Source: Morinoia aosen | Lineage: Eukaryota > Arthropoda > Malacostraca > Amphipoda > Talitridae | Assembly: GCA_030386875.1 (NCBI GenBank) | Contig: CM059573.1 | Location: 33,645,891-33,709,890 of the forward strand | Length of the DNA stretch: 64,000 bases | Direction of reading: 5' to 3' | Shown here: positions 12,731 through 24,726 of the stretch, piece after piece | Position numbering within the stretch: position 1 is the first letter of the stretch | Layout of the letters: every line of letters starts with the position of its first letter | Notes under the pieces: model-generated | Database searches by the model: none | Told to the model about the DNA's origin: nothing | Seen by the model: only the letters and a program-made list of their open reading frames with translations | Made by a program: the position numbers and the translations under genes

Positions 12731-13857
12731 CTGGAGGTATAGTGATTCAATAATTATCATAAACTGCACCTTCCTCCTTCTAAAATACAGGCCGTGTTGT
12801 AATGACATCAGGCTGCCCGAAGCAATCACTGACACTCAGCACTTCATTCCAGATACCTCTGACTTATTGCTTCAGGGGTGCAGCCGGACCTGTCTGTGGA
12901 TGGTACTCGTTGTAGTGCTGCAGATCGGAGGTCCCCAGAGGGAGAGCTCGGGGGGGGGGAATTAGCTCCTCGTGTCTAAGTGCGGGTATCTCGGAGAACA
13001 AGAGTCTGTCTGCTATAAGCAGACCAGCTTGCGCGGTTACGTCGAAGCGGAGAAGGATACGGCCAGCAGCGAGGTCTGCCCGACTGCGCTGGATTCAGAA
13101 GAGCAACCCCTTTCAAGTTCGTGGAGTTCTCCATTTATTTTCTTATTCGTGATCGGACATGATGAAGGCTAGAAAAAGGTTCATGAATTTTTAATAAAAG
13201 TCAAAGTAATGAAATGAAGGTGAAGCCAAATGCCAGTGACTCTTCCTACTGAATTTATATGAAATTTTATCCTTAACTGAGTAACGGTTGGGGATCTTCC
13301 TAACAACACTAAAATTGCATGTTAACATCTAAGTAAAATTGTTAAGAAACCTCCGAACGATTCACACCTTTCCTCAAGACGAAATCATAAACTTTGAAGC
13401 GATATTTTTCGGCCTGTTCAAACTTTTATTTGATTGAATTGAGCAGTCCATCAGGCATCCTAATCCAGGGGTCTCAGTTCTTTTTCAAGAACTGCAGCAG
13501 CCGATTGCAGTTTTAAAAGAAACAATGAGTTATTAATTTCCGCAATAATAAAGCGTGACCTCTAACAAAAAAAGTAAAAGTTTCAAGAAAGAATTAAGCA
13601 CTAAAAAATTTATGCTCGGGACAATGACAGGAAATAAAATAAACACTGTAACAAAACTGAACTACATAAATATGAACATTCGCTATTTTTAAAAAAATTA
13701 ACTAAATAAGTGGCCCAACATATTTTAAAAAAATCATCGCTGTTTCCACTACCAGATTTGGTAATTGGAATAATTCTTTGGTTATTCATAATCGAAATAA
13801 CAATAGCTCTATTGAAAACACAGTTTTAGTTTTGCAACCATAAACTTGTATTAAAGT
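12731..13857. other. No recognised gene
   Basis: Contains an open frame at 12972-13172 with no recognisable domain, a G-run at 12950-12959 and otherwise AT-rich DNA. Nothing supports a gene. Confidence 0.5.
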
Positions 13858-14968
13858 TCAAGGACACCATCCGGATTTTTGAACTTTCTTCGTCCGATTC
13901 GTTTGAAAATTCGCCAGTATATGTATTTTTTGAAAGTAAACTTTTTTACTCGTGTCAATTTTTTGATTTAGGCCCTTTTTACGAAAAATTAGATTTTTGG
14001 TACATTTTAATGTATATTTCAAGACGTATAAACTCATTGAGTTTTGATGCTGGAACAAAACCAAAGACAGTTTTAGAATCCTTAAAGCAATTCTAACAAA
14101 AGTATACTGTAAAATTTGACCATTTTGAATTTTTTTTGTGATAAGCGATATTGTAACATTACATCAAGAAAATTATTTCTGAGTTTAGAGCTATATAACT
14201 TTTTTTTATTCTCAAATTTGGAAGAAAGCCAATATACTTTTGTAAGAAGTGTTCCAAAGATTCTAAAACTGTCTTTGTTTTTGTTCTAGCATCAAAACTC
14301 AATGGGTTGTTGCGGTTTGAATGTTGACAGTTGTACGTTTTGGGTATAAGCCAAAACAAAATTTTTTGTTGAAGTGTAATATAATGGACAATTTGTGTAA
14401 TTGAATGCAGGTTTAATTTTTATTGCGATAATTCACATGCAAAACTTCAAATTCACACTGTGAATTGTGATTTCGAAAAAACAAATTTGTACATATCATT
14501 AAATTTTTTATTTTCAGTCTGATTCTCATGATATTTGACTATTATATGTAACTTTTGAAAAGAAACAATTTTCTTCATTCATTTTTTTTATTTAGGCATA
14601 AGTTTTTGAAAAAATTGGACTTATTGGTTATTTTGTTCATTTATATTGATATTTCAAAACGTATCTACTCTTTGCGTTTTCATGCTAGAACAAAACCAAA
14701 GACAGTTTTAGAATCCTTGGAACATTTCTAACAAAAGTACGATCCATTTCCCGTTTTTTTTTATTTCGGGTCGAAATGGGGTCGAAAATTAAAGATTTTT
14801 ATCCCCTTACCTCCCTAGCGCCGGAGGGGAGGGGGGAGATCTAGTGTCCGTAGTGCCATAAAATTTTAGGACCGAATAGTCCACCACCTAAGGGTCCTTT
14901 TCCAACAATAACATGAAAAATGCTCATTGGAGCGACATGGCCTGGGGGGCCTGGGATGGTGTCCTTAA
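13858..14968. mobile_element. TTAA-flanked element T1b
   Basis: Left end CAAGGACACCATCC (TTAA decayed to TCAA) and right end GGATGGTGTCCTTAA. The right sub-terminal part (14800-14960) matches the left of T1a in inverse, including CCATAAAATTTTAGGACC. Modules of about 55 bp occur at about 14040 and 14683 in one orientation and 14250 in the other. Non-coding. Confidence 0.65.
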
Positions 14969-15089
14969 GATGATATTTCCAGTATATTGTAATCTTGAAG
15001 GTATTCCCTTTTACAGGTGATTACCATGATATAGGAAGTGTAAATTTGAAAACATCTTGTTTAAATAAAGAATGTTCTTGTTGCATTCA

Positions 15090-15500
15090 GTCTCGGGTGT
15101 ATTCCTATACGACATTACCCTCTCTGCTCACAACTACTACAGCCTTCTGAGTCGCCCGAAATTTGGTGTGCATCACCCTGGGTAGTTCAAAAGGATCTGC
15201 ACATAATCTTCTGTCATTTTGTCTGTTAATTTTCGAAGCTTTTTCAGAAGAGAAATACCAAAAACTAAAAACAAGTATGTAAGTTAACCGTTTTGAACTC
15301 ATGAGACAGTTTTCCTGTGTCTTTACTGACACAAATTAGCCTTTCTTCATTGCCAATGTCTTGTATCGAATGAGCCATGTACCACATTTCTGAAAGTGCA
15401 CTCTGATACCTGGAGTTTTTTGGCAACGGTCCTCATCGATCTTCTGGGCTCCTCATCGATCGACAATCTGTTGAACATTCTGTACACATTTTGGTGCTAT
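15090..15500 (-). pseudogene. Mariner/Tc1-superfamily transposase fragment
   Basis: Read on the minus strand, 15432-15480 encodes a helix-turn-helix tail resembling RRSMRTVAKKLQVSE, and 15105-15300 encodes NRQNDRRLCADPFELPRVMH followed by a beta-rich VVVVSREGNVV. These are hallmarks of the mariner-type DDE transposase family, which cuts and pastes at TA. The residue row expected to read FSDEK reads FSSEK here, so a catalytic aspartate is lost, and a short deletion follows it. The two halves are in different frames and both ends are missing. A short CCTCATCGATC duplication lies at 15432 and 15451. This is a dead relic; family assignment is confident, the exact clade is not. Confidence 0.7.
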
Positions 15501-16427
15501 GGTTTTAGAGCGCTTAGCCAGCTTTTCCTCTTTTCTACATGGAAAACATTAGCGTCACATCCCGCTATCTTCAACCGAACCTTAAACAATTTATTTACCA
15601 CAGGTGATACAGAGGTAGAATGTTTCTCAAGTCTAATACATTGGTCAAAGTTGAGTATAGCTACCTGTAGGCCCGAATAAGTTCAGTCACATGTAGCTAT
15701 ACCTAACAGGTAGCTATACCTAACCTAATGAACAAATGTTTTGACATTATACAAAAAATTGATAATTTCTAATCGTTATGCTTTTCAGTTCTAGCAACTA
15801 TGACTGCCTAAATTTTCATTCATTGAGTTAATATCTCACTCTGAATGAATGGTATGAAATTAAAAAGTATTGTAAAAGATTTGAGTGTGTAATGAACTAA
15901 AAATGCGATGTCCTCAAATAGCCCTCATATGCACCAAGACAAAGTGAGCTCGGTTGTCTAGCGACCGCATTATCGTTGCCACAGACCATATACTAAAAGA
16001 TCGTCAACTTATCACTAAGTAATTTTCAGCTCTGGCATCGATGAAATAGATACCAATTGGGCAATGACAGAGCGAAAAAATTGTCACGTGACGAAACATC
16101 GTCAGTGACTTTGGGTACTGACTGCTACTCCAGTGCCAAGACAGCTAGTGCTTCCAGTTCAGGGCATCTAACCTAATTTTAACGTAATTTAACTAGTGAG
16201 GGAACATTTTGAAGTAAATTAGAAAATTAGTGAAACTCATAAGTTGTAGTTTAAAAAAAAACATAATTGCAACTCATTTTAAGGCTTTACCTGCACTGGT
16301 GACCCAATTAGTTGGAACAAAAGCTCTAGCTGTGTATACAGTCATTTTCATATTTGTTTAGGATTTGAATATTTTTGTTTATGAAAAGCATTCGAAAACT
16401 CTTATTTGTTTCTATTTGCATTTCTAG
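15501..16427. other. Intergenic, repeated AGGTAGCTATACC motif
   Basis: Degenerate N-terminal mariner sequence may reach 15650. At 15655-15722 the motif TAGCTATACCTAAC and its inverse recur three times. The stretch 15940-16190 is less AT-rich and could be a promoter or 5' leader of the candidate gene downstream, but that is inference only. Confidence 0.35.
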
Positions 16428-16493
16428 CAACTTCTTCATGGGATTTGTGAGACTTTTGAAAATGATTCTGCTCGTGGATCGAGAAGTGCATAG
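16428..16493 (+). CDS. Weak candidate exon
   Basis: A pyrimidine-rich tract ending TTTCTAG precedes an open stretch of 21 codons beginning QLLHGICETFENDSARG and closing on TAG. The peptide looks coding-like, but no donor joins it in phase to the exon at 16954. It could be an alternative terminal exon or chance. Confidence 0.15.
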   Translation, partial: QLLHGICETFENDSARGSRSA

Positions 16494-16953
16494 CTTATTT
16501 TAAGCCTTTTCAACACTTTTGATTACAGCTAACCCTATTAAAACCCGGCTTAGTATTTTTGCATTGGCTAATACATAGTCTTCAGTCATTTTATGCATGA
16601 ATGTGGTTCTATTGGAAACGTGATAAATCAGCTGTTCTAAATTACCATGTCATATTTTCGGGAACACTGCATTTCTAATTGTAAAGTGTGTACTATAGTA
16701 GAAGCATCAATTGGCTTTACATCGAACAGGAATGGTGTCTGTTTGCATAGGCTGGTTGTTGGAACTGAGTGATAATTAACGTTTAGTGCATTTTCTTAAC
16801 TGTCATGTACCCAGTCAGTGAAATGAAAACAAATTTTCAACCCCTTGCTGTGTATTTTCCAGATTTTCAAACAATTGGCTATTCAGCTCATAAGAAATGG
16901 ATTAACTACTGTGTTTTTTAAATTGGACTCCTGAAGCAGTTTTCTTGCCGCAG

Positions 16954-17053
16954 TAAGGCTTCAGAAGACCAGTTCTTAAGCAGTGGTGACTCATTGTCAC
17001 TTGGTGTCTGTACTGTGCAACTGGCGGCTGGGTCGTCAGGATCTTCAACAGTG
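16954..17053 (+). CDS. Candidate host exon, serine-rich
   Basis: Bounded by acceptor TTTTCTTGCCGCAG and donor GTTAGT. It carries one base of a split codon plus 33 open codons (beginning KASEDQFLSSGDSLSLG, ending SSGSSTV), and ends on a codon boundary. The exon at 18062 starts in the matching phase, so the two could be consecutive exons of one gene. I recognise no domain, and the sequence is low-complexity serine/glycine towards the end. No upstream coding exon was found that ends with the required two spare bases. Transcript evidence would decide. Confidence 0.3.
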
Positions 17054-18061
17054 GTTAGTATTATACTGCATTGCATGTTTTTTCTCCAAGACTTCATTCA
17101 GGAATATTGAAATAGTGGTGCAATATTTGGTAAAGGTATGTGATTTCAACAGTCGTTATTTTGTACCTGCACTTATGTTTTCAAGATAACATTTATAATC
17201 GACAACTAAAGAGATTTGCTACCTAATTATTTTCATTTACTAAAGGTCTAGTCTTAAGAATTATTATTGCTTACCCCATATTAATGTTGTTACACAAGAA
17301 CGATACCACGAAAAACTAGTTTCCCTGACATGTAATTCACGCACTTGCATCATTAAACGCATTATATTGTATTTTATTTCTAAATGCATTATTTCGACAT
17401 TTGTAAAAATCTTGCAGATATATTATATACCAATATTTAAAGCACAGATTTAGTTATGATTTGTAATCCATGGCTGTAATTATTATTTTACCAATTTTCT
17501 GATTTGATTTTCAGTGTGATATTTCTCAAAAATCCATCATTATAAATTCTTAATTATTTCACTAGGGTTGAAATGAACCACCATCATTGCATGAAAAAAT
17601 ATAAATCTCGAGTGAAAAAATTTAATTATAAAGTTATTTAATTTAATGTCCCACATATATTTTTCTAATATAAAAATAAAATTAATTTTTTATATTTATT
17701 TCTGATCAGAAATTTCATCAGTTTAATGAGCAAGCTTGCTATGCCAGTTGTAATATGAATTATTTTTTTCCTAATCATGATCAATATATAATTGTTGTAA
17801 ATACCAAGAGAACTGTTAATTGACTTTGAATTTTAGGTGACAGTTCCAAGTTCTACAAAAGTTTTAGCTTTGACAAATTTCTGGCTTTGTAACATCTCTC
17901 CTCAAAATTATTTTGATGAACATATTTCTGTGTTTAATTCAAATGTTACAGAATCGACCATTAATTTGTTTAAGTGTGCAATTCTAATGCACCAAGTTTC
18001 TCGTCATTTACTAGAACACATCTATGGTTATTAAACAAATCGTTTTCTTCTCTTCGATCAG

Positions 18062-18211
18062 GTTGATGATGACCTTCAGTCCATTGACACAAAAGAAAGA
18101 ACTGAATACCCTACACAGGCTTTCCTGGAATTGCTTATCTCTGAGGAATCCCTACCACCATCACTGCCTCTTCAATCAATGTTCTGCTCGTTTGGAAAAA
18201 TAAATACGTAA
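18062..18211 (+). CDS. Candidate host 3'-terminal exon
   Basis: Preceded by a strong pyrimidine tract and CAG (TTCTTCTCTTCGATCAG). It is open for 49 codons from VDDDLQSIDTKERTEYPT to CSFGKINT and then TAA at 18209. The phase matches the end of the exon at 16954-17053, implying an intron of about 1 kb. An AATAAA overlaps the last codons (near 18199-18204). The peptide is acidic and then proline/leucine-rich and matches no family I know. An alternative acceptor at 17836 (TTTGAATTTTAG) opens a different 65-codon frame. Real but unidentified, or chance. Confidence 0.3.
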   Translation, partial: VDDDLQSIDTKERTEYPTQAFLELLISEESLPPSLPLQSMFCSFGKINT

Positions 18212-20984
18212 AAATGTTCGTCAGTTTTTACGCGTTGCTTTTGTACAGAATTACTTGATTTTTTGTACTTGAATTACTTGACAGTATAGATGGCCACAAT
18301 AGTTTCAGGTACATATGATGAGTGACTGTTTTGATATTCTAGTCAAATACTGCAAATCACCTCCTGCCAGCCATCTGTAAAAAATAATCCATTCACGAGG
18401 AACACACAAACATAGTTTTGTACTTGCACCTGAATTTTTGAGGCATATTTTCTATGAGGTCCAGGGTAAGTGGAAATTTTTCAAAATCAACATTAGTTCT
18501 CTGATAATAATTTAGAACTGAAATATCCCCAGGAAAAAAACATTCCACAGTCGTATTTTACATGAAATATGTGAGCAGGTGCTATAGGAAACGATATTGA
18601 ATTAAAAAAATATGGTCCTTAATAAGCAAAACAAATCTATTTCAATAAATACATGGCCTGCTTAACATTTCGTTTTGGGTTCTCACATTCTTCTGTTGGA
18701 AGAACTAATTTTCATAGATAATGTCAGTAGTTAAAACAGCTCTAGGTGTGTAAAAGTATTCTTAAGAAAATGTCATTATTAAAAAGCAAAAAAAAAATCA
18801 TAGAATAATATTAGAAATATGTTCCGGTTTGCATCGCCGAGCAATGGATGCTTCACAAATGTGAACAAAAAATATGGGTGCTGCAAAAAGCACATGAAAA
18901 ATTACTGTGGAATGATTCAATTATTGCTTTATAACTACATTTAAAACCCAAATGAAATACATTAGCCAAATTGCAAATTGTAATATTATCTGTTGTAATA
19001 CTATGTGGTTGAAATGAAAAAATAAATAAGTTTTGCAAATCACCTTAAATGTTGTAAAAATATTTTACGATACAAATTGATAGTATGAGTATTTTTCTCT
19101 AGTTCTAGAAAATATAGGTTACAAAAGAAATCAAAACATAGAATTCTTTAGACAAAGAGCATGAGCATATTTTAAAGTTTTAAGCCAAAGTCCATAGATT
19201 GTGTTGCTAACTCCCTATAAATTTAATTTACCTATAATATACTCCAATTTACTAAAACTTACTCGAGAAGCAGTCTTGTTTGTTTACATTGCTCGCAGAC
19301 AAATTCACGCAACCGAAAACGTAGTCTGGACTTATGGACATAGTTCAGGAAAGTTTTTTTTCTTTCGCGTTTTTGTGTGTTCGTGTTTGATCGACGAACT
19401 GTGGGATAGTGTAGACAGGGCTTAAGTAATGAAAAGGTGAACGCACGGAAGCAAAAATGAACGCACGCACGTGCGTGTGTGTGTAGTTCTGTTACATTGT
19501 GAAGATGTTATTGTGTGTTGGTTTGATTGCTAGAAATTAGGTACCTGTGTACGTATGGCTCTGAATGTTTAGGAGAAATTCTGTTTTTATTTTTGGTTAG
19601 ATGTAGGTTTAGTGATAGCTTTTCGCAATTGGTTCATTATCGTTTTTGTTCTATGTTTTACAGCACTGATAATGGAATAGAGATTCCAAACCGTTCGCTA
19701 TTAAAATAATGATCCCTATTATATTGGTTCTTCCTTTCATTTTACGTATTAGATTTCCTAAAAATCGCCCTTTCAATTCTATTATGTTCAGTTTCTGACA
19801 CTTCATTTTTTGAAGATATAAACAAACTATGAAACAATGTCACTTACATACTTAATGAAATGCCACACCAGTGTTTAGGATAACATTTAGTTTCAAGTTT
19901 AGCTAATTTTAAACCTGTTCCCGGATAAATTTTACTCTAATTCATATTATATATTTTCTTGTTTTTTAGTGTTGGATGTTCTGAAGTTACTCATTATTCC
20001 AAGCTAAATTTTGGCTAAGCATACATGCAAGCTGTCTGTGTGGAAAATAGAAGCATTAGGGCAACCCTAAAAGGGTTTCGTTTTCTCGTTAGCGTCGCGA
20101 TGACGCAGGTTGAGGAACGCACTTACCAGCTGTGCCAACGGCGCTCTGCTTCTCGTGAATGTAACGAGAGTTCCATGAGCACAAATTGTTTTATGATAGT
20201 TTGCGATGGAGATTTGCACCTTGGAGTCGCTGTTTGCACACTCAACCAGCAGTTAATCCGTCCGACATATGAGCGTAATATGCACTACGCTGCAGAACGG
20301 AAATGAATTGCCATGATGGTTTTTAGAAAGACCCGGCCTTCATGTTAGAGAAATACTCAATTTGGTCAAACAATGCACATATGCTTTAAATGGTTTCTCA
20401 TGACGTTAGATTTAAAGGGACAAACTAGGGATATTTTTGAATCCGTTCATTCAAAGGGGATGATGCGAGTTCGGTGTACTGTTATGTTTTGTTCGAGTAT
20501 TTCAATGAACTTACATTATTCAAGTGCATAATTCGTTGTATGAGTGTTCTCATGAGTGTCATGTTTGGAAACTGTTGTCATGAAATGTTTGTGAACTTGT
20601 AACATTTAAGAAATTTCCAAGTCATTGAGTGTGCCTCTTTCAACATTAAGTTCAAACATTCCTTGAGCATTCTTGCCAGTGAAATTGATTATATTTGTTG
20701 TTTTATTACATTATAAAAATTTACTATATAATTGAAGTTCATTTAAACAATCCCAACAATTTCCATAAAGTGGCAACCCTGAATTCTGCACTATTTACAA
20801 TTAAAAAAATCCCACACAATTTAACTTGTGATTCATGTGATTTGATAGTTATTGGCATGCATAAATTTTGCGGATACTTCACAGCTGTTGGTGCTAATGC
20901 TCCACCAAGGAGAAAACAATTTAGATACCATTTCTATTAAAAGAAACTGCATCTTCATATACCTAAGTGTGAGTTGAAAAAGGT
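18212..20984. other. No recognised gene
   Basis: AT-rich sequence with short unrelated frames (for example 19201-19425, 20025-20306) that show no domain. The frame at 20025-20306 is in a slightly less AT-rich patch but has no splice context I trust. Confidence 0.45.
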
Positions 20985-21500
20985 TAAACAAGCTTGTGTG
21001 GTGAAAATGTCACTTTGTTTCAGCTCATAGGCATGTCATGTCAGAAAACATTTATTTTTGATCTGAGGGTTGTTGATGGAATACCAAATGTCACTTTTTT
21101 GAGCTCATAGGTATGTCAGGGAAAAAATAATTTATTCTAGTTTTGAGGGTTGCTTGTGTAGTTGAAAATATCACTTTCTTTCAGCTCATAGGAATGTCAG
21201 GCAAAAAAAATCTAGTTCTGAGGGATGTTAGTGCAGTTGAAAATGTCACTTTCTTTGAGCTCATAGGCATGTCAGGAAAAAAATAATTTTTTTCTAGTTT
21301 GAGAGTTGCTTGTGTAGTTGAAAAAGTCACTTTCTTTCAGCTCGGGCATATCAATTCAGAAAATATTTTTTCTTGTTCTGAGGATTGCTGATGTAGTACA
21401 AAATTTTACTTTCTTTGAGCTAATAGGCGTGTCAAATCTGAAAGTAATTTTTTCATTTTGTGAGAGCTGCAGCTGTGATGGAAAATATTTCTATTTCTCA
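20985..21500. repeat. Diverged tandem array, unit about 75-81 bp
   Basis: The anchor GAGCTCATAGGCATGTCAG or a close variant recurs at about 21024, 21104, 21185, 21260, 21341 and 21420. Each unit also holds AAAATGTCACTTTCTT and TTCTGAGGGTTGCT. Decayed and partly inverted fragments continue to about 22140. Confidence 0.8.
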
Positions 21501-22130
21501 CTACTTCCAAGTATATGACAGTTATATTTTCCATCACATAAGACTGTCTGAAAACGTGTGATATTTGAACAACAGTTTCACCTAACCCTGAGCTTCAAGA
21601 AGATTTCATTTCAGATTCCTCAAGCATATCTGTTAGTAAAATCAGATTTAAAAAAAATTAGGAATTTCTCAGCGCTCTAAATGGTAAGGGAGTGACATTT
21701 TCCATTGCAGGAGCTGGTATAAGATATGAAAGAAATTAGTTTAAGACTTGGGCATAGCTATGAGCTCCAAAGAAGTGGCATTTCCATGACACAAGCAAGG
21801 GTCAGATGTGGAATAAAGGGTCACGTGGGGATTTTTCCTAGCTGATATCTGAGCCCATTCGACAGATGTAAAACAAAAATCAATTTTAAACATAGCATTT
21901 TTATTGAAATTCAGCAATAGTTACATTTTTCTTTTCTTTGTGTGAGCAAGGCTTGGACTTGGATTGCAACAATTAATTTTTTACCAATGCCTTTGATCTT
22001 CAAGCAATAATATTTTCCAAGTTCTGAGGGCTGCTCGTGATATATAAAATTTGTATTACTATGATTTGTAGAAGATAGTGTGACAAGGAACAGAAATGAA
22101 GCTTGAACATCTCATAGCTCTGAGCTCCAA
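21501..22130. other. Decayed margin of the tandem array
   Basis: Scattered remnants of the 80-bp unit (GAGCTCCAAAGAAGTGGCA, TTCTGAGGGCTGCTCGTG) in AT-rich DNA. No gene. Confidence 0.4.
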
Positions 22131-22368
22131 GAACGTACTTCCTGACCACGTGTATTATGTTTTTATGTATTATAAAATACATGTATAATTCATTTTACTG
22201 TAATTCATTTCATGGATTGTTCATTTGCATAAATTTGTGCATTATAAAATCATTGTCAAAGAAAAGTTCTGAAGTTCAAGGAAATTATATCATTTTTTCG
22301 CAAGCAACTATTAATCAATGGATATACCGATAGTTTAATGTTAAATCCTCTTCAGTTTTATAATTGTT
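22131..22368 (+). repeat. Direct repeat, copy 1 of a 237-bp pair
   Basis: Matches 24484-24720 in the same orientation with high identity, starting at AGAACGTACTTCC and ending CAGTTTTATAATTG. The pair brackets the recombinase relic and the T1d fragment, so the intervening DNA may have entered a duplicated site. Confidence 0.75.
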
Positions 22369-22442
22369 TGATATTTTTTGTACATAGTAACACAGATTTG
22401 TATTTGTCAGATTCATTTTCTCTTTTTTCTCAAAATGAAATC

Positions 22443-24060
22443 ACTTAGGAAAGCTAATGGTCATTGACTCCTCCAGTTCAGATGAGAGTGTCCAGGAACC
22501 AGTTAAAAAAACGAAAATGATCAAAAAATATCAGAAAAAAAGTACGTCTGCCCTGTCTTTGAAAAGCCCATGGCTCAATTCCCACGACACTTGAGAAACA
22601 TCCATGCGTGGCTGGCCAAAAAGGCAAAATACGCCGTTGTCAACAATCAATTGAAATCAAGGCGAAAGAGCAAACAAAATTCTAAAGACTATCACATAAG
22701 ACAGGAGTGCCCTGTTTCTGGGTGCCCTGCTGCGATGAGAATTTCCTCACATTTAAGTCATGTGCTCAAATTGAGTCCCCGTGAGGAACTGACTCAATTT
22801 GGGAATTTATCAATAAGCAGCCACCAACGGGAGCAGGAGCAACACCACCATCAGCAGGAGCAGGAATAACAACAGGATGGTTCAACGGAGGAGGAGTGCG
22901 AACCCTTATAAGATTCTGAGGCAGACAATGATGTCCCGCTTCCAATTTCATTCACCAAGTTGATGGAAAAGTTTTCTCTCTATTTAGCTAGTCCCTTGAG
23001 AAAGGCACTCGACACTAACACGATCAACCAACACATTCGGCAACCAAAAACAATCCTGGAGTTTTCAAATTCAATCAACTATCGCATCATCTTCAACATC
23101 ACCACGGTAAATTCTATTTTTTCTAAACTTAAATTACCAGAGAAGAAAGGTGGGAAGGGTTATCAAAATCATACAAATAGGGGGTACATTTCATCCGTAA
23201 AACACTTGATAAAATTCCTAAAAATAAATCACACCATCGACCCTGTTTTGACTTCAAGTAAGCTGGAGTCAGTCTACGAACAACAATCTGACCTGTCGGC
23301 CGGCCTTAAAAAAGGCTGCCAACGCGAAACGTGGAGACGGCAGGAGAGAGATCTTCACCGAATATCTTCAACCACCGACATAAAAAATTACAGTACCTTG
23401 AAAGCGACTTCAGAAAACAAATTGTCCAATCAATCCAATCAATGGAATTTGAATCTGACCACCCATTTCTGAACAAATCTTTATTGTCAATAGTTCTCGG
23501 CTTTTTTGCCGTTGAAATTTCGTTTCTAACGGGACTCGAGCTGGAGAGATTCGCCATATGACGATAAAACAATTCAAGAACGGTCAAAGAAACAGCAATG
23601 GCAATCTTCAAGTGCATGTGAATAATCACTAATCCTATTACAAATATGGTCCCGCATCCCATGTTCTCAATGAAAATTTACATTCTCTAATAATTAACCT
23701 TCATTTAATTAGGCCCCGATTTTAGATACCAAATTCGTCTCAAAATTTCTTTTCGACTTCAACCGGGGCGAATCTCTCCAGCTCGAGCCTCAGGTTGTAC
23801 ATGCAAACTGTTTGAAGGAAGGCCGGCCTCAATTCGCAAGTAGAGCCGACCCTTCTCCGGAAGACGGCTGCGACGAAAGTTCACACTCTTTTCCCAGACT
23901 GCAAACAGGCGCTGGCCACCAAAATGAACCACTCCGAGGCCACTGCCTCTAGGTCATACCTAACGCTTGATCGTCGAGCCAATGCCCTAGAACAGTGTTT
24001 CCCATTTTTTATGGAGGAACGCCACTTTGGACAAGACAATTGTCATCAACACCCTCTTTA
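22443..24060 (+). pseudogene. Crypton-like tyrosine recombinase relic
   Basis: Four decayed pieces in order. A Cys/His block at 22545-22770 includes CPVSGCPAAMRISSHLSH, a zinc-finger-like spacing. A helical N-terminal DNA-binding part lies at 22960-23320 (LMEKFSLYLASPL, RGYISSVKHLIKFLKI), of the SAM-like type found before recombinase domains. Then 23384-23560 (KSLLSIVLGFFAVE). Last is a catalytic C-terminus at about 23850-24000 with LRKTAATKVH and MNHSEATASRSYLTLDRR, matching the Arg, His and nucleophilic Tyr boxes of tyrosine recombinases. Frames shift between pieces and a stop lies at 22867, so it is dead. Crypton-type transposons encode such enzymes and integrate by recombination; zinc-finger DIRS-like or domesticated relatives are alternatives. 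Confidence 0.6.
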
Positions 24061-24110
24061 TGTTAAATTCATCTTACTCACATTTCATTGCCCGAAACAA
24101 TATTTTAAAG

Positions 24111-24400
24111 TTAAGGGGATCAACAAAATTTTTCAACTTTTTTTCGTCCGATTCGTTTGAAATTTTAACAGTGTATGTATTTGTTGAAAGTAAACTTTTT
24201 TCTCATCTAACTTTTTCGATTTAGGCCTTATTTTTTACGAAAAATTATTTTTTGGTACATTTATATGGATGTTTCAAAGGAATGTAAGTCATTGAGTTTT
24301 GATGCTAGAACAAAACTAAACACAGTTTTAGAATCCTTGAAGCATTTCTTACAAACATATTGGGGAAAATTGGAACATTTGAAAAAAGAATTCTGTGAAA
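24111..24400. mobile_element. T1d, left half of a TTAA element
   Basis: Begins TTAAGGGGATCAAC and runs through TCGTCCGATTCGTTTGAAA to one 55-bp module (TTTGATGCTAGAACAAAAC at 24297). It then stops matching near 24400, so the right half is missing. Confidence 0.6.
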
Positions 24401-24483
24401 CTTTTTTACATCAATGATACATTATTTTTGGTTTTAGAAATTTAAAAGCGAAGAAAATGCTAATAAAACTAGTCATGTTTACT

Positions 24484-24720
24484 AGAACGTACTTCCATAC
24501 CACGTGTCACCATGATTTTATGTATAATAAAATACACGTATAATACATTTTACTATAGTTCATTTCATGGATTGCTCATTTACATAAATTTATGCACTGT
24601 AAAAGCATTGTTAAAGAAAAGTTCTGAAGTGTAAGGAAATTATAAAAATTTTTCGCAAGCAACTATGAATCACTGGATATAACGATAGTTTAATGTTAAT
24701 TCCTCTTCAGTTTTATAATT
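24484..24720 (+). repeat. Direct repeat, copy 2 of a 237-bp pair
   Basis: Second copy of 22131-22368. Its right edge abuts the truncated start of the PLE-A coding fragment. Confidence 0.75.
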
Positions 24721-24726
24721 GAAATA

